Positions 10,538 to 21,128 of a stretch of DNA of 64,000 nt are shown in pieces. Below the pieces are notes generated by a model. It was not told the DNA's origin and made no database searches. It saw nothing but the letters and a program-made list of their open reading frames with translations. The position numbers were made by a program, and so were the translations under genes. The number at the start of each line of letters is the position of its first letter. The stretch's first letter is position 1. The DNA is taken from positions 21,871-85,870 of the forward strand of contig NZ_BBDN01000012.1 of assembly GCF_001316265.1 (NCBI RefSeq). Direction: 5' to 3'. Source of the stretch: Vulcanisaeta sp. JCM 16159. GTDB taxonomy: Archaea > Thermoproteota > Thermoprotei > Thermoproteales > Thermocladiaceae.

Positions 10538-11273
10538 ATGAGCGCTACCGTAAATTCAACAGCAACGCAGACCGAGGTATTTGGCTTTATACCACAGGGT
10601 GTTTTTTTACACGGTACTAGCCGCCGTGGTTATAATAATCGTTGGTTATGTGGTTGGGAGACTCGTGGAGATACTAATTAAGAAGATATCATATACTACG
10701 GGCCTCGACGCCTTCTTTAGGAAGACCTCGGTCGGCCGTGCACTGCTTAGGAGTGGTTATACGGCTGGCGACTTCCTGGGCTTATTCGTTAAGTGGGTCA
10801 TTTACATAGCCGCAATTTTCTACGCACTCCTTGAATTATCCTACGCTAGCCCAAACCTATCCTTCCTATACGACACATCGAAGAGCGTTTTGACATATCT
10901 ACCGTACTTGGTGTCCGGTGTTATTATATTAATCATCGGTTTGATAATGGTGGATTGGATAAGTGATTACTTCAAACGTAGTTATCCTGCGAATGACCAA
11001 TACGCACAGGCCCTGCTTAACTTCGTCGGCGACGCCTTTAGGTTCATACTCTATTACATGGTTATAACAATAGCGTTGAGTGTAATGAAGGTTGATGTCA
11101 CGATACTCTACATATTTGCACAAGGACTCGCCTGGGCTGTGGCCATTGGACTTGGAGTTGCCATAGGCCTTGTGCTGGCGGTTCCATTGAGGGAGCCGTT
11201 GAGGAGGTTCCTGGAGCGTGGGTGGGATCAGTCAGGAAGTAAGGATGAAAGGAGGGGTGATGGCGGTGGTTAA
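10538..11273 (+). CDS. Membrane protein of the conserved-TM-helix / mechanosensitive-channel-like type (frameshifted)
   Basis: The protein has about five hydrophobic segments (residues about 20-40, 75-95, 110-130, 155-175, 180-205). The pattern YLVSGVIILIIGLIMVDWISDYFK resembles the TM-helix repeat of small-conductance channel proteins (16 of its residues, LIIGLIMVDWISDYFK, form the clearest stretch). No cytoplasmic MscS beta domain is present. A start at 10538 gives a polar N-terminus (MSATVNSTATQTEVFGF) but runs out of frame at the T7 run 10602-10608. Six T's would join it to the main frame. The end overlaps the next gene by 14 bp, so they are probably co-transcribed. Residues given are approximate because of the repair. 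Confidence 0.65.
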
Positions 11274-12519
11274 GCCTGTCATTGGCGTTATAATGTATCA
11301 GACGAGCAATTCCAAGGGGCAGGAGTTGGTGGCTCAGAGGATGGTTAAGTGGTTTCTTAGGCTTGGTTATGAGGCTTACCTAATAACGAGTATTTATCAT
11401 GATGGTAATGAAGTCGTTAGGAGGAGGGCTGTGGAGACGTCGTTGGAGGGCTACGTATTTCAGGAGAAGGACGTAACCATTGGGCTGCCAACCATTAGGG
11501 TTGATAGTTACATGGCTAAATGGCCTCCCAGGAGGATCATGTTTAAGAACTTCGTTGATGTGCTCAGGAGGATTGGCGAGAACTTTGGCATGAACTCATT
11601 AATAACGCATTCCACACTTTGGAATGGGCCTGAGGATACGGCTAAGTACGTGATGTGGAGGAGAATGCTGACTACATTCGGCCTTGAGGGTGGTAACGTG
11701 TTCTTCGGCCACATGAGTCATTACCAACCACCAGACCCAACGAGGTATGACGTGGTCGAGAGGACGTATAGGCTTGCCTGGAACCACATGGCGTTTCCCG
11801 AGATATTTAAGGCGGCAAACCTTGTCCTTTGTGTAACGCCGCTTGAGGGTGAGGAAATGATTAGGATGGGTGCAAGGCCTGAGCAAATCTACGTATTCCC
11901 AGGAGGTATTGATGATGATGAGGTTGCCGATCTAAACGTAGTTGATCCAAGCGATTTCAGGGTTAAGTATAGGATCCCCGATGACGCCAAGATCGTGGCT
12001 TACCTAGGCACTGTTGAGGATAGGAAGAACCCACTGGCCGTTGTCAGGGTTGCCAAGTTGCTTAGGCATAGGCGTGACGTGCACTTCGTCATTGCGGGTA
12101 AGCCTGGCGATCAATGGGATGAAGTGGTCAATGAGGCTAGGGGCTTGAGTAACGTGACATTGACTGGGGAGTTGAGTGTTGAGGATAAGAAGAAGTTAAT
12201 CAAGGAGACCTACGTGAACATAATAATGAGTAAGATGGAGGCCCTTGGCTTGACGCAGCTGGAGTTCATGTATGGCGGCGTGCCAGTAATAACCTCCGCT
12301 GTTTACGGGCAGAGGTGGGTTGTTAGGGATGGCGTTGATGGCATACACGTTAATGGGCCTGACGATATTGAGGGCGCGGCCAAGGCCGTGGAGAGGCTCC
12401 TTGATCACCCTGAGGAAAGGGATAGGATGGGTAGGAATGCCAGGGAGAGGGCATCGCAATTGTTAATGAGTAAGCTCGTCAAGGAATTGGCTATTAAGAT
12501 CGAGGAATACCTACGTTAG
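11260..12519 (+). CDS. Glycosyltransferase, GT4 family
   Basis: This is a retaining nucleotide-sugar glycosyltransferase of the GT-B fold, about 419 residues. The C-terminal Rossmann domain shows the typical series VFPGGIDDD, VAYLGTVEDRKNPLAVVRVA, HFVIAGKPGD, and the acidic donor-binding region SKMEALGLTQLEFMYGGVPV (E-x7-E pattern). The ATG at 11260 is chosen because GGAGGGGTG immediately precedes it; earlier starts at 11218 and 11245 lie inside the upstream gene. The acceptor is unknown; cell-surface glycan or glycolipid synthesis is the usual role. It overlaps the preceding membrane-protein gene by 14 bp. Confidence 0.88.
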   Translation: MAVVKPVIGVIMYQTSNSKGQELVAQRMVKWFLRLGYEAYLITSIYHDGNEVVRRRAVETSLEGYVFQEKDVTIGLPTIRVDSYMAKWPPRRIMFKNFVDVLRRIGENFGMNSLITHSTLWNGPEDTAKYVMWRRMLTTFGLEGGNVFFGHMSHYQPPDPTRYDVVERTYRLAWNHMAFPEIFKAANLVLCVTPLEGEEMIRMGARPEQIYVFPGGIDDDEVADLNVVDPSDFRVKYRIPDDAKIVAYLGTVEDRKNPLAVVRVAKLLRHRRDVHFVIAGKPGDQWDEVVNEARGLSNVTLTGELSVEDKKKLIKETYVNIIMSKMEALGLTQLEFMYGGVPVITSAVYGQRWVVRDGVDGIHVNGPDDIEGAAKAVERLLDHPEERDRMGRNARERASQLLMSKLVKELAIKIEEYLR

Positions 12520-12976
12520 GGGATCAAGTAGGGCGTTATTGGATTGCCCAACTATTAAGTGGACGACTCAACACATTTTCCACAACCCCCCATAGAGAGC
12601 AAATCAGCGGCGTGATATTACCATAATGCCGTAGGCACACATTGTGCTTGATATGGGAGGAACATAGTCGTTATAAGCATTGCTCTACTAAGGATACTGG
12701 GTATACAAGCACGTGACTAACCAATAAACCACGTAGAAACGCAAGCAAGGCGGTGATCAAGACAATGTACTCACCGCTTAATACCATGAATGACGTGCAT
12801 AGGCACATCGTGTATGAACTGAGCAGTGAGTTAGTATTAGCATTAGTACGTCCATGACCACATTACCCAATAAATGTTAATTCATGAAAAGACCAGGGTA
12901 ATTGACATTACCGACAATAAGGTACGTCGATTTAAATAAATCCATAACGACATAGATTAATGGGATTGCAGATTCC
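12520..12976. other. Gap without an intact gene
   Basis: No open frame of convincing quality is present in these 457 bases. A short plus-strand stretch at about 12652-12719 reads NIVVISIALLRILGIQAR, which loosely resembles the helix after the catalytic Cys of transglutaminase-like proteins, but the flanking sequence has stops in every frame. It may be the trace of a decayed gene. I see no RNA gene or repeat before the tRNA that follows. Confidence 0.4.
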
Positions 12977-13077
12977 TGGTGCGGGGGTGGGATTCGAACC
13001 CACGCAGGCCTTCGCCAGCGGATGTCTTACTTATGGCCTTAAGTCCGCCCCCTTTGACCAGGCTCGGGCACCCCCGC
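12977..13077 (-). tRNA. tRNA-Leu (UAA), with 14-nt canonical intron
   Basis: On the minus strand the gene folds as a class II tRNA: acceptor GCGGGGG, long variable arm, T loop TTCGAAT, discriminator A and an encoded CCA. The anticodon stem GCGGA/TCCGC encloses 21 nt; removing 14 nt after position 37 leaves the loop CTTAAGA with anticodon TAA. This is the canonical 37/38 intron position. The 3' side of the T and acceptor stems holds 11 rather than 12 bases (five C's where six are needed), which matches the single-base losses seen in the protein genes. Confidence 0.88.
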
Positions 13078-13318
13078 AGGATTAGCTAGCATTTACGGTC
13101 TTTTTAACTTTTTGCCCTGGTTCCCTTATGGCCTCTGTGTTTAAGATGTTTAATTACATATGCCATGGGTTTTCTTAACCAACTCAATGGTTGTTTCAGT
13201 GTTTTTGCGCTTAATTGTACGAGTATTTAATACGTGAAAGCCCACCTAACTAACCCGGAGTTTTTTTATACAAGGTAATGCTTAATTATTTCATTATAAT
13301 CTTTAATTCTGATTGACC

Positions 13319-14070
13319 ATGGATTTCCTTAAATGCCAGGTTCTGGAAGATTTACTACCCACGGGCTTTCCCTTTGGTTACCTGATCCTCATACGTGGAG
13401 ATCTGGGCATGGGCAAGACCCTACTCGTTAAATTACTCGCCCGGAGTGTACTGAGTTATTACCCGCTCATTTACGTATCTTTCGATGATAATCCGGAATC
13501 CGTGGTTAATGATTTGAAGGACTTCAGTAATAGGCTCTTCATAATTGATGGATTCTCACTTAGTGACCAACGTAGGGTTAAGGCCTCAAACGTCATCGAC
13601 ATGATCACTGAGTTAGACCCTGGGCAGTTAATCAGCAAGGTGACCCAGGCGGTCTATTCAAGGAGTGCCCGCGGCTTATAATCGACTCCATAAATGACCT
13701 CCTCATAAACATTGACCCAAGGGGCTTAATCACAATGCTTAAGCAGTTAAAGTCCCTGTCTAGACTCTATAATATGGTGACGTTCATAGTCGCCCACGTT
13801 ACCACGGAGGACATGGCAAACCTACTCAACAGCATTGAGTACGTGTTTGACGGCGTAATCGAGATGGAGTTTGACGAGAACATGGCAAACCTAGGCATAC
13901 CGGTCAGGAGGATGAGGATTAAGAGGATGAAGGGCGTGTCGCACTCAATGAATTGGTACTACTTCACCACGGCTAAGGGCACGATAGTCCCCGTAGACAT
14001 CAACGAAATAAAGAACATGCTGAAGAACACCCTGGAAAGCCTAGGGATCCAGGTACAGGGTGGTCAGTGA
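13319..14070 (+). CDS. KaiC/RadA-like single-domain ATPase (frameshifted)
   Basis: This is a RecA-fold ATPase of the archaeal KaiC-like group, about 250 residues. Walker A is GDLGMGKT at about residues 28-35. Walker B-like IIDSINDLL and the strand TFIVAHVTTEDMAN follow, then the usual C-terminal VFDGVIEMEFDE and RRMRIKRMKGVSH. The frame breaks at about 13670 (SARGL then a stop; one base restores PRLIIDSIND). The ATG at 13319 is taken instead of the TTG six bases earlier. Such proteins often serve as signal-transduction or motility regulators; its partner is unknown. The next gene starts 4 bp downstream. Confidence 0.82.
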
Positions 14071-14073
14071 TCC

Positions 14074-15395
14074 ATGGACCTACTTAAACTGCTCGAAGTC
14101 CTCGTAGAGTTTAACACGGTGAATGACCCAGACAATGGTAAAATGCCCGACCCCGGCATTGTTGATTTCGTCGAGGGCGTGTTGAATGGGCTTGGCATTA
14201 AGACGAAGGTTCCCGTTAGTCATGGGTATAGGAGCGTGGTTGGCGTCGTTGGTTCCGGCGAGCCCCGCGTACTTCTTCTGGCGCACCTCGATGTTGTTCC
14301 GTTTATACGCAGTGAGTGGAAGTACGACCCGCTTAAGTTGACGGTTGAGGGCGACCTTGCCTATGGACGTGGCTCACTTGATGATAAGGGTAATGTAGCT
14401 GCCGTGCTCAAGGCGCTCGAGGATTTGGTGAGTATTGGTAGGGGTACGGTTATTGCGGCGTTCACCACGGATGAGGAGGTTGGTGGTGAGAATGGGGCTA
14501 GGGTAGTTAGGGATTACCTATTGAGTAATGGCCTTAGGCCTAACTACGTTATTAATGCTGATGGTCATTCGATGGTCATTATAAATAGAAGGAGGGCAAT
14601 ATTCAACGCCAGGGTCAGGTCTAGGGTTGAGAAGGCGATAATTAACGGGCGTAGGGAGGCCATTAGGTTTCAACTTGATTATAAGGTCACGCCTCCATAC
14701 CACGCTGCTTACTTCATACACGGCGTGGATACGCACCCAGTCATTGCCCTCTCCCAATACTTATGGCTTAACAACGCGTACGTAATTAGCCTTAGGGGTG
14801 GCTTTGTCAAGAGTAATGTCACGCCTACCTGGGTTGAGGCCGACGTGGTCAAGCCCTGCAATGATTGCCCGCAGCAAGAGGTTGATGTGGGGCTCACGAG
14901 GCTCATTAGGCCTTACTTCCGTTGACTAGGTTTGTGCCCAAGGTCAAGGCTCAGAGCGTTTATGGCATCACGGCAACACCAAACGTGTATAGGGTTGTCG
15001 GTGATTACCACGAGTTCGTGGTTAATGTCAGGGCCATGACCGATGATGCGAGGGCCATTGAAGAGGCAATGAACGAAGCGTTGAGGGAGGATTTCCAGGG
15101 AATTGAGGTTAGGGTCGAGAGCGAGGGCGGCGGGGGCTACCTATACACCCCGCGCGACTCGAGACTTGTTAAATTAGCCAGCGAGACGCTTAATGAGGTT
15201 GGCCTTGAGGCCAGAGTCGTGGAGATGGCCGGCGCAAGCGATGCAAGGTACTTCTCACCACTCGGCATTGAGACAATAGATTTCGGACCAATAGGCGGCA
15301 ATGAACATGGCCCTAACGAGTATGTTAGTGTTAAGTCCCTGGAATTAACAAGTAGGTTCTACTCATTATTGGTTAGGCGATTAATTTCTTCATGA
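14074..15395 (+). CDS. M20 family metallopeptidase/deacylase (ArgE/DapE-like) (frameshifted)
   Basis: This is a di-zinc amidohydrolase of about 440 residues. Metal-site motifs are LLLAHLDVVP, YGRGSLDDKGNVAAVL and FTTDEEVGGENGA; the C-terminal metal ligand lies in GGNEHGPNEYVS. The centre (about residues 185-290) is the dimerisation lid. The frame breaks at about 14918, after LIRPYFR, and resumes with LTRFVPKVKAQS; one base repairs it. The family covers peptidases, acyl-lysine and acyl-ornithine deacetylases and succinyl-diaminopimelate desuccinylase, and the substrate cannot be read from sequence. It is probably co-transcribed with the KaiC-like gene. Confidence 0.85.
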
Positions 15396-15439
15396 TTAAA
15401 GGCGGTTATTTTGATGTTAACTATTCTCGAGACCTTAAA

Positions 15440-15744
15440 TTAGTATAGTATGAAGAGGACAACGAGGCCGTAGATTGCGATTGCCTCTGCCAGGGCAACG
15501 AATACCAGGTAAAGCGCGAATAACTCCCTCCTCTCGACCAGGGCGCTTACCGAGGCAGCGCCAGCGATGCCAATACCAATGCCGGCACCAAGGCTGCAAG
15601 CCCAAAGCCAATACCGGCAGCCAAAGCCCTAGCTGCCTCAACCTGCGCCTGATCAGTGGCCTGGGCATGAACTATTAAAGCCGCGAGACTAAGCACCAGC
15701 ATTGCAATTACCAAGACCCTAATAACTCCCCTACTAACCATCAA
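15440..15744 (-). CDS. atpK: A-type ATP synthase subunit K (proteolipid) (frameshifted)
   Basis: This is the rotor-ring proteolipid of the archaeal ATP synthase, about 101 residues after repair. The N-terminus is a signal-like hydrophobic helix (VIRVLVIAMLVLSLAALIVHA), as in other crenarchaeal AtpK (shown here in part: VLVIAMLVLSLAALIV). The first ring helix reads AAGIGFGLAALGAGIGIGIA once one G is restored at about 15587 (GGG read as GG). The second helix holds the ion-binding Glu in VFVALAEAIAIYGLVV and ends VLFILY. The other ATP synthase genes are not nearby. Confidence 0.9.
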
Positions 15745-15846
15745 CGAAGCAAGACATGAGACATTATTAAAATTTTATTCCAATAAAGAAGCCACGAAAC
15801 CCACAACACAAAAAAACTTAAAACAAACAAAACCAAAGCAAGAACC

Positions 15847-15947
15847 GCCGGGGTGGCCGAGCCAGGTCCAAGGCGCGGGCCTGCTATCGTGGGCAGATAG
15901 TCCGTCCCCGCAAGGGGGCCCGGGTTCAAATCCCGGCCCCGGCACCA
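15847..15947 (+). tRNA. tRNA-Ser (GCU), probable, with 12-nt intron
   Basis: This is a class II tRNA with acceptor GCCGGGG/CCCCGGC, variable-arm hairpin CCCC-GCAA-GGGG, T arm CCGGG-TTCAAAT-CCCGG and an encoded CCA. The anticodon stem CGGGC/GTCCG surrounds 19 nt. Taking the intron after position 37 (TCGTGGGCAGAT) leaves CTGCTAA with anticodon GCT, hence Ser. The discriminator is A, which is less usual for archaeal tRNA-Ser, so the isotype is probable rather than certain. A TATA-like CTTAAAAC lies about 20 bp upstream. Confidence 0.8.
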
Positions 15948-16049
15948 CATTTGTTGGTTTTGTTTTGTGATGTGTTGATTATGCCTGATGTTGTGGGTTT
16001 ATGGTTATAATGACGATGGGTTTAAAGGGGTGATAAATTACTTGGTAGT

Positions 16050-16940
16050 GTGCCTAATGCGTATCTTTATATTATCGTGGTTCTCATTGTTGCCGTGGTG
16101 GTTCTTGGTATTTACTTGAATGTGTTATTTAATGAGTATATGCATGTAATTAATGAATTGAGGCAGCCTTATGCGGATATAATTCATTTTAGGCTTTACT
16201 CGTACCCATTAGAGAATAATACCTTTGCCCTTTACCTGGTCATAATGAATCCGACGGATGATCCGTTGAATATAACGGTATTATTCATTAAGTCGTCAGT
16301 ATTCACGGTTAAGGCGTTTAAGGTATTGGTGCCTCCTCACGAGACTGTGCAAGTACCATTGGCAATAGCGCTCATAAATACTACGCAGAATGTGATTTGG
16401 TATGTGGAGTTTACACCAACATATTTGGGGTGCATTAATTGCCTTATTAATTCCGTAAATGTGCTCCTGAACAAAAGGGTTAGTATTACGTTACGTATTA
16501 ATGATTTGATTAATTATAGCATCACAATTAATAAGGTGATTACCAACGTTACCGAGACAACGTCATTGAGCGAATTCGGTTTCGCCACGTATTTATTAAA
16601 TACAACCTACTTATCGCTTGAATTTATGAATCCATCATCAAGCATTATAGACGTGAATGGATATTCAGTTTACTCTTATAGTGGTACTGAGTTGGTCTCG
16701 TGTAATCTAACTACTCTAAAGGTGATAAGGGCGATGGATATACGTATAATAAATCTCCCAACGGTATCTACGAAAAATGTTGTTTGTACGCAGAATTACC
16801 GCTTCCCAATGGGCATAGCTCAAATACCCTATGGTTATGTCGTACTTCATACTAATGTTGGGAATATAACAGTGGGGTTATTCCCGCAGGAACCACCGTG
16901 GTGGTGCATTGCTTATAACGTATTTTGTTGGCCCTGGTGA
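16050..16940 (+). CDS. Membrane-anchored exported protein, hypothetical
   Basis: There is one N-terminal membrane helix (residues about 5-26, YLYIIVVLIVAVVVLGIYL), followed by about 265 residues outside the membrane. The outer part is beta-rich with many Asn-x-Ser/Thr sequons (NIT, NTT, NVT, NCT) and paired cysteines (GCINC). It resembles S-layer-associated or pilin-like exported proteins, but I recognise no family. The GTG at 16050 puts the helix at the extreme N-terminus. It stands alone between the tRNA-Ser and the aminopeptidase. Confidence 0.65.
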   Translation: MPNAYLYIIVVLIVAVVVLGIYLNVLFNEYMHVINELRQPYADIIHFRLYSYPLENNTFALYLVIMNPTDDPLNITVLFIKSSVFTVKAFKVLVPPHETVQVPLAIALINTTQNVIWYVEFTPTYLGCINCLINSVNVLLNKRVSITLRINDLINYSITINKVITNVTETTSLSEFGFATYLLNTTYLSLEFMNPSSSIIDVNGYSVYSYSGTELVSCNLTTLKVIRAMDIRIINLPTVSTKNVVCTQNYRFPMGIAQIPYGYVVLHTNVGNITVGLFPQEPPWWCIAYNVFCWPW

Positions 16941-17086
16941 ATGAGTAATTGTGAGTAATTAATAGTGTATAGTAATGTATTAATGCGGAAGGTAGTAATG
17001 TCGTAGAGATATGGCGAGATTCACGAGAGTGTGGTTAAGAACGTCATACGCTTAATGCTTAATAATGCATATATTTTGCTTTCCAT

Positions 17087-19432
17087 GTGTCGTTTAATGT
17101 TGATATTGAGTTGTACGTGGTTGATCTTAGGTTTAGGTTTGGGGATTTTGAGTTATGAGGGTGTTGTGGATGTCCATGTTAATTCCGCGGGTGACCTGGT
17201 GCTTAATGCCGTTGATCTTAAGGTAAGGGCTGTCGAGGTTGATGGTAGGCCTGTTGATTATTTCTATGATGGTAGGGTTTTGAGGGTTCGGGGGCCGGTC
17301 AGTGGCGTTGTTAGGGTTGTGTTTGAGGGTAGGGTTAGCGACAAATTACTGGGTATCTATAGGGCTCCGTATGGGGGTGGTTACATAATAACTACGCAGT
17401 TTGAGCCCACGGGCGCCAGGTACTTCATACCCTGTGTTGACCACCCGGCTGCCAAGGCTAGGTTTAGGGTTAGGGTCTCGGTTGATGGTGATTATGACGT
17501 GATATTCAACACACCGTCGGTCAGGGTTTATTGGGATGGTCCCTGGAAGGTGTTTGAGTTTGCGGAGACCCCTAGGATGTCCACGTACCTGCTTTACCTA
17601 GGCATTGGCAGGTTCTTCGAGTCCAGGGATAGGGTCGGTAGTATTGATGCGATCTTCGCCACGCCGATTAGGGATAGGGTTGAGGATGGTAGGTTCGCAC
17701 TTGATGTTGCGAAGGGCGTACTTGAATTCTACAGTAATTACTTCGGCATACCATACCCACTACCCAAGCTTCACCTGATCCATGTCCCGGAATTCGCGGC
17801 TGGTGCCATGGAGAACTGGGGCGCGATAACGTTTAGGGAGACCGCACTGCTCGTGGGTAGGGGCAGTACTGAGTTGACTAGGAGGAGGGTTGCGGAGGTT
17901 GTGGCGCATGAGATTGCTCATCAGTGGTTTGGTAATTTGGTCACGATGCGTTGGTGGGATGATCTTTGGCTTAATGAGTCCTTCGCCACATTCATGAGTT
18001 ATAAGGCAATGGATAGGCTCTTCCCTGATTGGGGTGTTTGGTATAGGTTCCTGGCTGATGAGACTACGGGCTCCATGCTCAGGGACTCATTAATGAGTAC
18101 TCACCCCGTTCACGTACCCATCAGTAGTGAGGAGGAGGCCTTCGAGATATTCGATGACATTAGCTATGGTAAGGGTGCCTCACTGCTTAGGATGCTTGAG
18201 AACTACGTTGGTGAGGAGGACTTCAGGAGGGGCTTGAGCAACTACCTTAGGAAGTACGCGTACTCAAACGCCACCGAGGATGACCTGTGGGGTAGTATTG
18301 AGGAGGTCAGTGGCAAGCCTGTTACCAGGGTCATGAAGGCCTGGGTTGATAAGCCGGGGCACCCGGTCATAGTCGTTGAAGAGTCCGGTAAGGGCGTCAC
18401 ACTTAGGCAGTCTAGGTTTGTACTTGGCGGTAATACTGCTGATACCTGGCCCATACCCATTGTATATAGGTTTAATGGCGCGGTGAATACCGTACTCATG
18501 GAACGCGATACACTAATGTTTAGCGGTTCACCAGGGTCCCTGTTCCTCAACGTTAATGGCAGTGGCTACTACAGAGTTAAGTATAGTGATTGGTCCAGGG
18601 CATTGAGCAGTGCGTCTAATCACCTTGAGAGGTGGAATGTGATAAATGATGCCTATGCCCACCTGCTCCAGGGCTCCATTGGACTAAATGAGTACCTGGG
18701 CCTGGTTAAGTCCGTTAGTGACATAGTTAATTACCTATTGACGACTACGGTAATATCCCAACTGGGTACCCTATACTCGATAAAGCCATCTGCCGTTAAG
18801 GAGGTATTCACGGAGTACCTAAGGACTCAGAGCAACTTGCTTGAGGGTGTCTCTGGCATGGATGATGTTAGGGAGTTAGTGCTTTCCCGCCGTGCATTGG
18901 TAGATGAGGATTACGCGAGGTCAATAGCTGGTTTGATTAAGGATTATCAGGGCTTGAGCCCTGTCATGAGGCAGGCGGTTGTTAATGCCTATGCCGTTGT
19001 TGGTGATAAACCATTTGAAACTCTTAGGGGGCTCTATAAGTCGTTAGTGACTGATGAGGATAGGAATAAGGTCTTGGCTGCCATGCTAAGTATAACCAAT
19101 AGGATGAGTATCAGAGGTCCCTGGACTTCCTAATATCTGGTGAGGTTAAGAGGCAGGACCTTCAGTTCTTCACGGTTGGTTCTAGGAATCCGTACGTGCG
19201 CGACCTTAACCTGGGGTGGTTCATGGTTAATTATAAACGCTTCATAGAGGCTTACGGCGATCCTGGCGTCTTGTCTAGGGTAATTACGTACTCAATACCG
19301 TTAATAGGCATTGGGCAGGAGGGTGAAGTGGAAGGGTTCTTAAGAGGGCTGAGCATACCTGGCATCGAAATGGGGATTAAGGCTGGCCTTGAACTTATGA
19401 GGACATATTCACGCTTATTCCATAACATCTAA
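17087..19432 (+). CDS. M1 family zinc aminopeptidase (two frameshifts)
   Basis: This is an aminopeptidase N/tricorn-interacting-factor-like enzyme, about 782 residues. GAMENWG and the zinc motif HEIAHQWFGNLV with NESFA 18 residues later are intact. Near the start one frame reads MSFNVDIELYVVDLRFRFGD from a GTG at 17087. It joins the main frame (YEGVVDVHVN) at about 17153 if one base is added. The longer frame from 17031 gives an N-terminal hydrophobic stretch that is an out-of-frame artefact, so I do not predict a signal peptide. A second break near 19105-19125 hides the C-terminus, which continues as SLDFLISGEVKRQDLQFF and ends at 19432. The enzyme is probably cytoplasmic. Confidence 0.87.
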
Positions 19433-19573
19433 GCTATCCAGGTTAAAAACAAATATTCACTTCACTGTTTTATTTCCTATTTAATTTTTAATTAAATCTT
19501 TAAACAATACTCGTAAATACGATGCCACGTATTAAAGTAATATTTTTAAGAGAAGGTAATAACGGCATCCAAC

Positions 19574-21016
19574 GTGTCATTTATTAATTGGTTGACACCA
19601 CCAACAGTCACCACCGTTAATCCCAGGAGGGAGGTACTGGCTGGGTTGACAACGTTTCTAACAATGGCGTACATATTATTCGTAAATCCAACAATAGTTG
19701 GTGATGGTTTTGAACTAGCCCTAATGCATGCACTGGGTACGAACACATTAGGTGCGCAGTACCAGGCATTGGTTTACACGATAAAACTGGGCGTTGCGGC
19801 GGGCACGGCAATAGCGGCTGCCTTTGGAACACTATTCATGGCGTTCTACGCGAGGTTACCCTTCGCAATGGCCCCTGGCATGGGTGAGAACTCCTTCATT
19901 GCGTATTCCGTGATCCCAGCATTCACAACGGTGTTGCTTGGCATGGGTGTTGTTGGTTCTCAGGCAGCCGTGATAGCATTGATGACGGCGATAACGGCTG
20001 TGTTCATCGATGGCTTAATATTCCTATTCACTGCATGGTCAGGGATTAGGGAGAGGATCATTAAGTCAATATCGCCTAATTTATCCATTGGCATTAGCGT
20101 TGGTATTGGATTATTCATAACGTTCATAGGGCTCTCACTGGGTGGTTTCGTAATACCTGGCAGTGGTACACCCGTCGCCTTTAATACGAGGGCCTTTGTG
20201 ACCCCAGCATCAATACTCGCGTTTGTGGGTTTCATACTTGCGGTATTCCTATATATTAAGAGGGTACCAGGCGCGTTCTTGATAACCATAGTCACGATAA
20301 CCCTGGTAAGCCTCGTGTTTAACCTTGCCAAGCCACCATCAACGCCAGTCCAGTTCCCGGTATTTACCACATCGATAATACCCAACCTACCCAATAACAT
20401 TGAGTGGTGGTTTAGGCTCGTGAGCTTGGCCTTCCCAGTGGCTTTTTCGCTGTGATGATAGAGTTCTTTGATGGTATAGGCACAATAGTGGCCTATCCAA
20501 CAGGGCCGGTCTCGTGGATAGTAATGGCAGGCCCATTAATATAGGAAGGGCATTGTATGCAGACGCCATTGGCACTATTGTTGGCGCATTGGCTGGCACA
20601 ACGACGACGGTAATCTACGTCGAGTCGGCCTCAGGAATAGAGAGTGGTGGGAGGACTGGGCTGACGTCATTGGTGACTGGGCTATTATTTCTTGCGTTTT
20701 TACCGCTGGGGCCTATAGTGGTTATGATACCTGACTGCGCAACGGCACCAGTACTGATACTGGTGGGTTTAATGTTTGTGTCGTTAATACCCAGGATAAA
20801 CCTTAACGACTTAACCGAGGCTATACCGGCCTTCGTGGCCATGATAAGCATACCACTTACTTACAGCATAGCCACCGGCATTGGCCTGGCTTCATAACTT
20901 ACACACTCACTAAGCTCGTTACTGGCAGGTTCCGCGAGATCTCAGTGACAACCTTGGTAATAACGATAATATTCATCCTATACTTCACGGCAATGGTCCC
21001 CATGCTCAATCCATAA
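19574..21016 (+). CDS. Purine permease, AzgA/PbuG type of NCS2 family (three frameshifts)
   Basis: This is a nucleobase:cation symporter for guanine/hypoxanthine-type purines, about 481 residues with 12-14 membrane helices. Family text includes LAGLTTFLTMAYILFVNP, MAPGMGENSF and GALAGTTTTVIYVESASG. Breaks occur at about 20445 (T5 where T6 is needed, restoring FFAVMIEFFDGIGT), 20500 (G run, restoring GLVDSNGRPINIG) and 20893 (G missing, restoring GLGFITYTLTKL). The repaired frame ends with AMVPMLNP at 21016. The GTG at 19574 is the start. Confidence 0.87.
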
Positions 21017-21128
21017 AACGGTAATTATGGGTACATCAAGGCATTCAAAGCCTAGGTAATGGAAGCGGGAAAACCCTAACCTGCAGTGAGGATATCCTTA
21101 AATAGTTATATAGACGTATACAGCATTA

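Noticed and set aside
12652..12719. Transglutaminase-like fragment
   Set aside because: Only about 20 residues resemble the family; no catalytic Cys, His or Asp region can be traced and stops surround it.
15847..15947. Assignment of this tRNA as Leu on the basis of discriminator A
   Set aside because: No Leu anticodon can be placed in a proper loop, whereas GCT fits with a canonical intron; Ser is kept with reduced confidence.
17031..17153. Apparent N-terminal signal peptide/membrane helix of the M1 aminopeptidase
   Set aside because: Another frame over the same bases gives typical M1 text (DIELYVVDLRFRFGDFE) from a GTG at 17087 and joins the main frame with one base added, so the hydrophobic stretch is an out-of-frame reading.
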